Source: an uncultured Eubacteriales bacterium
Lineage (GTDB): Bacteria; Bacillota; Clostridia; Oscillospirales; CAG-272
NCBI GenBank assembly: GCA_934393265.1
Contig: CAKRQL010000011.1
Coordinates: 1 to 48,178, forward strand
DNA: 48,178 bases
Direction: 5' to 3'
The translations under genes and the position numbers were made by a program. Shown here in pieces: positions 41,679 to 48,178 of the stretch (positions within the stretch are counted from its first letter, which is position 1; each line of letters opens with the position of its first letter). The notes under the pieces are model-generated. The model saw only the letters and a program-made list of their open reading frames with translations. It was not told the DNA's origin and ran no database searches.

Positions 41679-42269
41679 ATGAGGCTTATAATAGCGTCGA
41701 ATAACCGACATAAAACAGAGGAAATAAAGGCAATATTGGGCTCGCGGTTTGAGTGCGTCATGACCCTTCGTGAGGCGGGGATAGAGCACGAGACCGTAGA
41801 GGACGGAGAGACATTCCTTGAAAATGCAGAGAAAAAAGCGCGGGAAATAGCGAAAATATCCGGCTCCGCCGCGATAGCGGACGACTCCGGGCTCTGCGTC
41901 GACGCGCTCGGCGGCGCGCCGGGAATATACAGCGCGCGCTTCTGCGGCAGACACGGGGACGACGCGGGGAACAACGCTCTCCTGCTTGAAAGGCTCCGCG
42001 GAGAAGAAAACCGCCGCGCGCATTACACCGCCGCCGCGGTGATAGCCTACCCGGACGGGAATATAGTCTCTGCCGAGGGGTATATGTACGGAAAAATCAT
42101 ACACGCCCCACGCGGTAACGGCGGCTTTGGCTATGACCCGCTCTTCGTCCCGGACGGGGAAGTGAGAACCCTTGCCGAGATGTCCGCGGAGGAGAAAAAC
42201 CGCATATCCCATAGGGGTGCGGCGCTCCGCGCCCTCCTCTCGGAGCTTTCCGCAAGGGAGGAGATGTGA
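41679..42269 (+). CDS. rdgB: RdgB/HAM1 family non-canonical purine NTP pyrophosphatase
   Basis: A 196-residue enzyme that hydrolyses dITP, ITP and XTP to monophosphates, keeping them out of nucleic acids. It opens LIIASNNRHKTEEIK, then ADDSGLCVDALGGAPGIYSARF, then GNGGFGYDPLFVP and SHRGAA near the end. The ATG at 41679 follows GGAGG. The stop lies 3 nt before the next ATG. Confidence 0.96.
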   Translation: MRLIIASNNRHKTEEIKAILGSRFECVMTLREAGIEHETVEDGETFLENAEKKAREIAKISGSAAIADDSGLCVDALGGAPGIYSARFCGRHGDDAGNNALLLERLRGEENRRAHYTAAAVIAYPDGNIVSAEGYMYGKIIHAPRGNGGFGYDPLFVPDGEVRTLAEMSAEEKNRISHRGAALRALLSELSAREEM

Positions 42270-42272
42270 CAC

Positions 42273-43055
42273 ATGGAGGTCGTGCTTATAGTTATAGAGG
42301 CGCTCGGCGTCCTCGCATTCTCAATACAGGGTGCTCTCGCGGCTATAAACCGTGAGGCGGATCTGTTCGGCGTGCTTTTTCTTTCCTTTATAACCACTTT
42401 CGGCGGTGGCGCGACGCGCGACCTGCTGATAGGTAACATCCCGCCGGTCGTCTTTTCGAGCGGGATAAATCTTGTCGTCTGCTTTTCCGCGAGCCTGCTT
42501 GTGTTCCTCGCCGCTCTGATTTTCAAGGAACGTTTTGTCGAGAATGAGGAGCTTATCGACAGTCTTGACAATATCGTCGACTGTGTCGGTCTCGGCACCT
42601 TCGCCGTCTCCGGCACGATAATCTGCTTAAACACCCTCGGCTTGGACTGCTCGCCGTTTACCGCCATATTCATGGGCATGACCTCCTGCATAGGCGGGAG
42701 CATAATGCGCGACCTCATAATAGGTGCACACCCGCCGGCAGTGTTCAGAAAGCGGATATACGCCGTCGCCGCAATAGCCGGCTCCGCCACCTTCTACATA
42801 CTCTACGTGACAATAGGTATTCCGGAGATTGTCGCAACCGTGATAGGGATTGCGACCGTGTTCATTATCCGCATACTCGCCACCTTCTTCCGCTGGAAAT
42901 TGCCGAGGGCGATAGTCTTTTCCGAGATAAAGGAGCGTGTCAGACCCCGCCCCGCAAAGGAAAATCTTGACGAAATCCTCGTGGCAGAGCCTGCCGAAGA
43001 AGAGGAGCAGGGGACCCCGGGTGATGAGACCGAGCCGGAAACCGTAAAAAAATAA
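42273..43055 (+). CDS. TRIC/YicG family (UPF0126) membrane channel protein
   Basis: A 260-residue membrane protein with two repeats of three helices plus one, as in prokaryotic TRIC channels. The paired signatures are GGGATRDLLIG and GGSIMRDLIIG. Members conduct monovalent cations (mainly potassium) and some are reported to transport glycine. The last 45 residues are a charged tail rich in Glu and Pro. The ribosome binding site GGGAGGAG is inside the end of rdgB. Its place between trk and an antiporter favours a cation role. Confidence 0.88.
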   Translation: MEVVLIVIEALGVLAFSIQGALAAINREADLFGVLFLSFITTFGGGATRDLLIGNIPPVVFSSGINLVVCFSASLLVFLAALIFKERFVENEELIDSLDNIVDCVGLGTFAVSGTIICLNTLGLDCSPFTAIFMGMTSCIGGSIMRDLIIGAHPPAVFRKRIYAVAAIAGSATFYILYVTIGIPEIVATVIGIATVFIIRILATFFRWKLPRAIVFSEIKERVRPRPAKENLDEILVAEPAEEEEQGTPGDETEPETVKK

Positions 43056-43066
43056 AATCAAAACGC

Positions 43067-43108
43067 TTGACAAATCCACCCCGCAGTGCTACAATTCCGG
43101 GGTGGATT
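43067..43108 (+). promoter_or_regulatory. Antiporter promoter overlapped by a perfect 10-bp inverted repeat
   Basis: TTGACA (43067-43072), 17-bp spacer, TACAAT (43090-43095). AATCCACCCC (43073-43082) and GGGGTGGATT (43099-43108) are perfect inverted repeats that span the spacer, the -10 and the expected start point. They could be an operator, or a terminator hairpin of the upstream operon (followed by GATTTGCTTT). Confidence 0.7.
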
Positions 43109-43153
43109 GATTTGCTTTAATGACGCAAAATAAAAAAATAAGGACAAAAACCA

Positions 43154-44563
43154 ATGACTACCGTAGAAATTTTGTTTACCCTCGCGACGGCACTTGCCGC
43201 CGGGCTCCTGATGTCCCGCCTCGCGAAGCTTATTGACCTCCCCTCCGTGACGGCGTATCTCGTCGCCGGCGTTCTGGTAGGTCCGTTCTGCCTCGGCAGG
43301 CTCGGCGTGCCCGGTCTCGGCTTCACCTCCGATACCGTCGGCGGCTTCGAGCTTATATCCGATGTCGCCCTCGGCTTCATAGCCTTTACAATGGGTAATG
43401 AGTTCCGTCTGACAGCCCTCAGAAAGACCGGAAAGGCGGCAACCTTCGTCGCCGTTTTTCAGGCTCTCTCCGCTACCGTATTTGTTGATGTCGCGCTTAT
43501 CGTCGCGCACTTCATAATCCCCGATGTAATCTCGCTCTCCGCCGCGATTATCCTCGGCGCGATAGCGACCGCGACTGCCCCCGCCGCAACTCTGATGGTA
43601 ATAAATCAGTATAAGGCAAAGGGCGAGCTCACAAGCATACTTATGCCTGTCGTCGCGCTTGACGACGCCGTAGGGCTCGTCGTATTCTCGGTCTCTTTCG
43701 GTATTGCAAAGGCGATAGTCTCCGGCAGCGCGGATATAGTCTCGATTCTCGTCAATCCCCTGATAGAGATTGTCGCCTCCCTCGCCGTCGGTGTCATAGT
43801 CGGTATAGCTTTCACATGGCTTGAGCGCTTCTTCCATTCGCGTTCAAAGCGGCTTTCAATGTCGGTCACATTCGTGCTTCTGACCGTCGGCATCTCGCTT
43901 CTGAAATTTGACCTGCCCGGCGGCGTGAAGATAGGCTTCTCCTCGCTCCTCTCCTGCATGATGCTCGGCACCGTGTTCTGCAATATATGCGACTTCTCGG
44001 AGGAGCTTATGGACAGGCTCGACAGATGGACGGGTCCGCTTTTTATCCTCTTCTTCGTCCTCTCGGGTGCACAGCTTGAGCTCTCCGTCTTTACGAGCCT
44101 CGCCGTCGTCGGCATAGGGCTCCTCTATATCCTTGCCCGCTCGTCGGGAAAGTACTTCGGCGCGCGCTGGTCGGCGCGTATGATGGGTTGCTCGGATAAC
44201 GTCTGTCGCCACCTCGGTATAACCCTCCTGCCGCAGGCGGGCGTAGCCCTCGGCATGTGCGTCACGATGAGAAACGCCGTCGGCGTTTTCTCCGATGCGG
44301 AAATATCCATAGTCTGCAATATAACCCTCTTTGCAATCCTTGTATATGAGATAATAGGACCCTCGCTTACAAAGAGCTCTCTGATAGCCTCCGGCGATAT
44401 AGTCCGCGACGGGGCAAAGAGTGCCCGCGAGAATGTCCACGGCGTCAACAAAATAGAGGAGCATAAGGCATACCGTAACCGCCGCCGCACCGAAAAACAG
44501 GGAGCCGCCCCCGAAGAAAACGAGAACACCGCCGAGGGCGGAAATACCACCGACAAAAAATAA
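43154..44563 (+). CDS. CPA2-type cation:proton antiporter
   Basis: A 469-residue antiporter with about twelve to thirteen helices. The family block LVAGVLVGPFCLGRLG comes early, GFIAFTMGNEFRL next, and the core LDDAVGLVVFSVSFG carries the paired aspartates of electrogenic CPA members. The C-terminal 65 residues are a charged cytosolic tail, not an RCK domain. It probably exchanges sodium or potassium for protons. It has its own promoter 100 nt after the TRIC gene. Confidence 0.88.
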   Translation: MTTVEILFTLATALAAGLLMSRLAKLIDLPSVTAYLVAGVLVGPFCLGRLGVPGLGFTSDTVGGFELISDVALGFIAFTMGNEFRLTALRKTGKAATFVAVFQALSATVFVDVALIVAHFIIPDVISLSAAIILGAIATATAPAATLMVINQYKAKGELTSILMPVVALDDAVGLVVFSVSFGIAKAIVSGSADIVSILVNPLIEIVASLAVGVIVGIAFTWLERFFHSRSKRLSMSVTFVLLTVGISLLKFDLPGGVKIGFSSLLSCMMLGTVFCNICDFSEELMDRLDRWTGPLFILFFVLSGAQLELSVFTSLAVVGIGLLYILARSSGKYFGARWSARMMGCSDNVCRHLGITLLPQAGVALGMCVTMRNAVGVFSDAEISIVCNITLFAILVYEIIGPSLTKSSLIASGDIVRDGAKSARENVHGVNKIEEHKAYRNRRRTEKQGAAPEENENTAEGGNTTDKK

Positions 44564-44584
44564 GAACAAAAAGCGCAAAACCCC

Positions 44585-44613
44585 TTTACTTTTCGGTAAA
44601 CCTATGCTATACT
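44585..44613 (+). promoter_or_regulatory. Sigma-A promoter of rpsO
   Basis: TTTACT (44585-44590), 17-bp spacer, TATACT (44608-44613). Confidence 0.7.
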
Positions 44614-44620
44614 CTTAAAC

Positions 44621-44736
44621 GGACCTGTATTGCGGTGCGGACCGAGACCTTGCTCCGGCGCGGGATTTTCCCCGTCGTAGTCTGCGTTATCACCCCGGTG
44701 CACGGCGTTACGGGAATAATACAGAAAGGTGAGATA
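44621..44736 (+). promoter_or_regulatory. Structured rpsO leader, candidate S15 autoregulatory element
   Basis: CTGTATT (44625-44631) can pair with AATACAG (44718-44724), which ends next to the ribosome binding site AAAGGTGAG. Two GC-rich hairpins lie inside (CGGG/CCCCG around a TTTT-containing loop, and CCCCG/CGGG near 44695-44714), giving a three-way junction. S15 mRNA leaders in several bacteria use such junctions; identity here is inference. Confidence 0.45.
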
Positions 44737-44738
44737 AG

Positions 44739-45005
44739 ATGATTTCCAAGGAGACAAAGACCGCCATAATAGGCGAGTACAAGATCAATGAGAGAGACAC
44801 CGGTTCGCCCGAGGTTCAGGTCGCTATACTCACGGACAGAATAAATGTCCTTACCGAGCATATGAAGAAGAACCCGAAGGACTTCCATTCGCAGAGAGGT
44901 CTCTCCAAGATGGTCGGTCACAGAAAGCAGCTGCTCAGTTATCTTGCGAAGAAGGACATCGAGAGATACAGAGCACTTGTCAAGAAGCTCGGACTCAGAA
45001 AGTAA
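44739..45005 (+). CDS. rpsO: 30S ribosomal protein S15
   Basis: An 88-residue S15, an early-assembly protein binding the central domain of 16S rRNA. The family blocks DTGSPEVQVAILT, HSQRGLSKMVGHRKQLLSYL and YRALVKKLGLR are intact and the length is standard. The ATG follows AAAGGTGAG. It precedes pnp as in most bacteria. Confidence 0.98.
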   Translation: MISKETKTAIIGEYKINERDTGSPEVQVAILTDRINVLTEHMKKNPKDFHSQRGLSKMVGHRKQLLSYLAKKDIERYRALVKKLGLRK

Positions 45006-45023
45006 TTCCTGCCGTCCGGCATT

Positions 45024-45072
45024 GACGGGGACGGTCGCCGCACATACGCTGTGCGGCTCGTCCCCGTTTGTC
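45024..45072 (+). terminator. Hairpin between rpsO and pnp
   Basis: ACGGGGACG pairs with CGTCCCCGT, enclosing CCGCAC/GTGCGG; only TTTGTC follows. It may be a partial terminator or a processing site between rpsO and pnp. Confidence 0.55.
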
Positions 45073-45189
45073 ATGATTAAAGCTAAAAAACGGAAAGAGG
45101 CAAGTAGCAGTTAAATATGCGTCGGGTGCCGGCGATTATTTAAGTGCTACGGTCTGCCTTCCGTAAAAAAAGAAAGGAAATACAAAAAA

Positions 45190-47301
45190 ATGATGGTAGA
45201 CAAGTACAAGACGTTTGAAAATTACAGAGTGTATAAGTACGAGCTCGCGGGCAGACCCCTCGTTGTAGAGACGGGTAAGGTCGCCGGACTTGCGAACGGC
45301 GCGGCAATGGTACACTACGGCGAGACCACCGTTCTCGCCACCGCGACGGCTTCCGCCGCTCCGCGTGAGGGTATAGACTTCCTGCCCCTCTCGGTTGATT
45401 ACGACGAGAAGATGTACGCCGTAGGCAAGATTCCCGGCGGATTTCTGAAGAGAGAGGGAAAGCCGAGTGAAAAGGCTGTCCTCGCGGGCAGAGTTATAGA
45501 CCGCCCCGTCCGTCCCCTGTTCCCGAAGGACCTGCGTAACGACGTGTCCCTCCTCCTTACGATAATGTCGGTAGACCCGGACTGCTCGCCCGAGATAACC
45601 GCCATGATAGGCGCGTCGATAGCCCTCTCGATTTCCGACATTCCGTGGAACGGACCGATAGGCGGCGTGTTCATGGGTCTCTGTGACGGAAAGTTCGTCG
45701 TGAACCCGACGGCAGAGCAGAGAAAGAACAGCACCCTTGAGCTTACCGTTGCCGGCACCGAGAAAAAGGTCGTCATGATAGAGGCGGGCGCAAAAGAGGT
45801 CTCCGACGAGGATATGTACGAGGCTATCATGATAGCCCATGAGGAGATAAAGAAACTCGTCGCTTTCATAAACGGCATAGTAGCCGAGATAGGAAAGCCG
45901 AAGTTCTCTTATACCTCCGGCGAGCTTGACCATGATATGTTCGACGAGATCTTTGCATATTGCGAGAAAGCCGTTATGGAGGCTCTCGATACCGACGATA
46001 AGAATGTCCGTGACGCGAAGATGCAGCCCATAATGGACGACATCGTGGCAAGGTACGAGGAGAAGTACCCGGATATAAAGACAATCCTCCCCGAGCTCAT
46101 CTATAAGATTCAGAAGAAGATAGTCCGCCGCTGGCTCCTCGTCGATAAGAAGCGTGTCGACGGTCGCCGCATGGACGAGATAAGACCCCTTGCCGCCGAG
46201 GTAGGCGTAATTCCGAGAGTTCACGGCTCGGGTCTCTTCACAAGAGGACAGACGCAGGTTCTCACCGTTGCCACCCTCGGCACCCTCTCCGACGCGCAGA
46301 AGCTCGAGGGACTCGACGACGAGGACAACAAGAGATATATGCACCACTATAACATGCCCGGCTACTCGACAGGTGAGGCAAAGGCGCTCCGCTCTCCCGG
46401 CAGACGTGAGATAGGGCACGGCGCCCTGGCAGAGCGTTCGCTTATCCCCGTCCTCCCCTCCGAGGAGGAGTTCCCGTATGCTATCCGCCTTGTCTCCGAG
46501 GTAGTGAGCTCGAACGGCTCGACCTCGCAGGGCTCCGTCTGCGGCTCCACCCTCGCGCTTATGGACGCGGGCGTGCCGATTAAGGCGCCCGTCGCCGGTA
46601 TCTCCTGCGGACTTATAACCGCAGAGGACGGCTCATGGGATACCATGATAGATATTCAGGGTCTTGAGGACTTCTACGGCGATATGGACTTCAAGGTTGC
46701 CGGAACCCATAAGGGCATAACCTCCATTCAGATGGACCTTAAAATCGACGGTCTTACCCCCGAGATAATCAAGCGCGCGCTTGAAACAACTCATCAGGGC
46801 AGAGACGAGATAATAGATAAGATAATCCTCGGCGCAATCAGAGAGCCCCGCCACGAGGTCTCAAAATACGCGCCGAAGATGATAACCATGCACATAAACC
46901 CGGATAAGATCCGCGAGGTTATAGGCTCGGGCGGAAAGGTTATCCAGAAGATAGTAGCCGACACCGGCGCGAAGATAGATATAAACGACGACGGAACAGT
47001 CTTTATCGCCGCCGTCGACCGCGACAGCGCAGACAAGGCAAAGGAAATAATAGACGCGATAGTCTTTGAGCCCGTCGCAGGCACCACCTATGAGGGGACC
47101 GTAACGAGAATAATCCCGATAGGCGCATTTGTCGAGTTCGCACCCGGCAAGGAGGGACTTGTCCATATCTCAAAGCTTCAGCAGCAGCGCACCGAAAAGG
47201 TCGAGGATGTCGTGAATGTGGGAGATACCGTGAGGGTTAAGTTCCTCGGGACGGACGAGAAGGGGAGGTTGAATCTCTCCATGAAGGACGCCGACAGATA
47301 A
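45190..47301 (+). CDS. pnp: Polyribonucleotide nucleotidyltransferase (PNPase)
   Basis: A 703-residue 3'-5' phosphorolytic exoribonuclease. Two RNase PH domains are visible: the first begins ELAGRPLVVETGKVAGLANGAAMVHYG, the second from about residue 320 with DGRRMDEIRPL, TRGQTQVLTV and DFYGDMDFKVAGT including the catalytic aspartates. A KH domain (IREVIGSGGKVIQKI) and an S1 domain (YEGTVTRIIPIGAFVEF) complete it. The start has AAAGGAAAT upstream; the second Met could also be used. The last bases of the gene recur in the downstream repeat. Confidence 0.97.
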   Translation: MMVDKYKTFENYRVYKYELAGRPLVVETGKVAGLANGAAMVHYGETTVLATATASAAPREGIDFLPLSVDYDEKMYAVGKIPGGFLKREGKPSEKAVLAGRVIDRPVRPLFPKDLRNDVSLLLTIMSVDPDCSPEITAMIGASIALSISDIPWNGPIGGVFMGLCDGKFVVNPTAEQRKNSTLELTVAGTEKKVVMIEAGAKEVSDEDMYEAIMIAHEEIKKLVAFINGIVAEIGKPKFSYTSGELDHDMFDEIFAYCEKAVMEALDTDDKNVRDAKMQPIMDDIVARYEEKYPDIKTILPELIYKIQKKIVRRWLLVDKKRVDGRRMDEIRPLAAEVGVIPRVHGSGLFTRGQTQVLTVATLGTLSDAQKLEGLDDEDNKRYMHHYNMPGYSTGEAKALRSPGRREIGHGALAERSLIPVLPSEEEFPYAIRLVSEVVSSNGSTSQGSVCGSTLALMDAGVPIKAPVAGISCGLITAEDGSWDTMIDIQGLEDFYGDMDFKVAGTHKGITSIQMDLKIDGLTPEIIKRALETTHQGRDEIIDKIILGAIREPRHEVSKYAPKMITMHINPDKIREVIGSGGKVIQKIVADTGAKIDINDDGTVFIAAVDRDSADKAKEIIDAIVFEPVAGTTYEGTVTRIIPIGAFVEFAPGKEGLVHISKLQQQRTEKVEDVVNVGDTVRVKFLGTDEKGRLNLSMKDADR

Positions 47302-47482
47302 TCCGACGGGGATATACGGCGCACACCGGGACGCTGGCGTCCCTCCCGCCGAAATCCGGGACTTGCCGTATACATATACGGCTGGCGCCCGGATAGGTTC
47401 GACGGTTCTGCATCCGTATCTCCTCCGCCGTATGGCGCAATGTGAATACATGAGAGGCGCATTTTGCGCCTCTTTCTTTTTG
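47291..47482 (+). repeat. Repeat copy 1: pnp 3' end and terminator
   Basis: The unit starts inside the last codons of pnp (CCGACAGATAAT), contains the 18-nt palindrome GCCGTATACATATACGGC (47365-47382) and ends with terminator AGAGGCGCA/TGCGCCTCT plus TTTCTTTTT (47453-47482). From 47348 it matches copy 2 at a constant 200-bp offset with 6 mismatches in 126 bp. A 40-nt segment (47308-47347) has no counterpart in copy 2. Confidence 0.9.
47453..47482 (+). terminator. Rho-independent terminator of pnp (first of two)
   Basis: AGAGGCGCA/TGCGCCTCT, 3-nt loop, then TTTCTTTTT. Confidence 0.9.
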
Positions 47483-47530
47483 TATATTTTTGTTCCGTTT
47501 TCGGTCTCCGCCGCCTATCTTTGTCTGTCT

Positions 47531-47684
47531 CCGACAGATAATACGACGCCGAAATCCGGGACTTGCCGTATACATATACGGCTGGCGCCCGGATAGGTTC
47601 GGCGGTTCTGCATCCGTATCTCCTCCGCCGTATGGCACAATGTTAATACGAAAGAGGCGCATTTTGCGCCTCTTTTCTGTTTTT
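47531..47684 (+). repeat. Repeat copy 2, tandem duplicate of the pnp 3' region
   Basis: It begins with a copy of the pnp tail (CCGACAGATAAT, 47531) and continues with the same palindrome (47565-47582) and the same terminator stem (47653-47673). It is noncoding. The 49 bp between the copies are unique. Confidence 0.9.
47653..47684 (+). terminator. Second identical terminator downstream of pnp
   Basis: The same AGAGGCGCA/TGCGCCTCT stem, exactly 200 bp after the first, followed by TTTTCTGTTTTT. Confidence 0.88.
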
Positions 47685-47880
47685 CACTTGTCTGTATGGC
47701 GTGGGCATGGTGCCTTACTATTCTGCGCTTTGCACTATCAACCTTGCTTTTCTCCGCTGCTTTTCCCCTTTGTAAAAAACTGATTTTTCCTCCGTCAATT
47801 TATCCAAATCGTTTTTTTTTTTTGTGGTTTTTAGTTAAAAGTGCACAAATAACTTATGAAAAGTATGTCTAATCCGCGAA
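47685..47880. other. AT-rich noncoding spacer with T12 run
   Basis: No credible ORF or RNA. It contains a run of 12 T residues at 47812-47823. Base composition is clearly more AT-rich than elsewhere in the window. Confidence 0.6.
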
Positions 47881-47909
47881 TTGTTTTCTTCTATAATATT
47901 TGGTAGAAT
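47881..47909 (+). promoter_or_regulatory. Candidate promoter of the 3'-terminal secreted protein gene
   Basis: TTGTTT (47881-47886), 17-bp spacer, TAGAAT (47904-47909). TATAAT at 47892 is a better -10 but has no -35 at the right distance. The leader would be about 100 nt. Confidence 0.5.
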
Positions 47910-48018
47910 ATACACAATGATATGTGTTTTTGCGCCTTGAGTGCCCTCATAGGTGAGACAGGACACAAAAACTGTATTAAAAAGAAAAAAATCAAACAAA
48001 AGGAGAAAAAGAAAAAGC

Positions 48019-48178
48019 ATGAAAAAACTCTGGAAAATCCTTGTTCCGGTACTTGCTCTCGCGGTGATATTCACATGCGTGCTTGCATTTGCTTCTTCAG
48101 CCGCTGACACGACGGTAACGATACCGGACGGCACAGTAGAAGAGGGCTCCGGCACAAATGTCGTCGCGATAATCCGCG
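48019..48178 (+). CDS. Secreted protein, N-terminal fragment (runs off the window)
   Basis: An open frame from ATG 48019 to the window edge, 53 codons seen. It starts MKKLWKILVPVLALAVIF and continues CVLAFASSAAD, a clear signal peptide with probable cleavage after SSA or SAA. The mature part begins with a low-complexity Thr/Val stretch (TTVTIPDGTVEEGSGTN) as in many surface proteins. AGGAG lies about 12 nt upstream in a purine-rich tract. Family cannot be named from the fragment. Confidence 0.75.
   Translation, partial: MKKLWKILVPVLALAVIFTCVLAFASSAADTTVTIPDGTVEEGSGTNVVAIIR

Noticed and set aside
47348..47684. CRISPR-like or coding interpretation of the repeats after pnp
   Set aside because: There are only two long units with a terminator in each, no short regular spacers and no cas genes; the ORFs across them share one frame only because the repeat is near-identical.

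Overview
The window looks like chromosomal core and accessory DNA from an anaerobic, low-G+C-phylum but fairly GC-rich member of the Clostridia (probably a gut lineage near Oscillospirales or Christensenellales). I infer this from single-chain glycyl-tRNA synthetase, an FMN riboswitch in front of a RibU-type ECF component, strong AGGAGG ribosome binding sites, near-consensus sigma-A promoters (TTGACA, 16-17 bp, TATAAT), a clostridial-type PstS, and the rpmH-rnpA-yidD-yidC-khpB-mnmE block. There is no phage, insertion sequence, integrase or CRISPR array.

Layout. 1-200: two tRNA genes on the minus strand. 0.4-1.5 kb: an intact SerC-family protein that lacks the catalytic lysine and nearly every cofactor and phosphate ligand. 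1.6-11.5 kb: a surface-polysaccharide region with a GT2 glycosyltransferase, a cytosolic GH29 fucosidase, a minus-strand operon (lipid-anchored or secreted deacetylase, ABC-2 export permease, ATPase, GT2) and, diverging from it, a large GT2/TagF-like fusion. 11.6-16.3 kb: the str operon (rpsL, rpsG, fusA, tuf). 16.4-17.3 kb: FMN riboswitch and ribU. 17.3-18.5 kb: repeat-rich intergenic DNA, an RNHCP zinc-ribbon protein and a doubtful small ORF. 18.5-23.8 kb: mnmE, khpB, yidC, yidD, rnpA, rpmH, all on the minus strand. 24-28.1 kb: hpt, mtaB, glyQS, mtnN. 28.4-32.5 kb: pstSCAB-phoU behind a triple Pho-box-like motif. 32.7-38.6 kb: an acyltransferase plus processive GT2 operon, a membrane-bound XRE regulator with a radical SAM protein, and an O-antigen-ligase-like membrane protein. 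38.7-44.6 kb: monovalent-cation block (trkA, trkH, a TRIC/YicG channel, a CPA2 antiporter) with rdgB inside it. 44.6-47.3 kb: rpsO and pnp. 47.3-48.0 kb: a near-perfect 200-bp-offset duplication of the pnp terminator region, followed by the start of a secreted protein cut by the window edge.

How it fits together: the deacetylase/ABC/GT2 operon and the GT2-TagF fusion fire from back-to-back promoters and probably make and export one decorated surface glycopolymer. The GT2-PlsC pair and the ligase-like protein at 33-38 kb may add to envelope synthesis. The trk, TRIC and antiporter genes form a potassium and pH homeostasis neighbourhood, and the pst-phoU operon handles phosphate. The strongest candidate for undescribed biology is the SerC-like pseudoenzyme at 427-1497. 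Also worth a look are the duplicated pnp 3' end with its dispersed relatives, a probable leaderless XRE mRNA at 35429, a structured rpsO leader, and an operator-like perfect dyad over the antiporter promoter.
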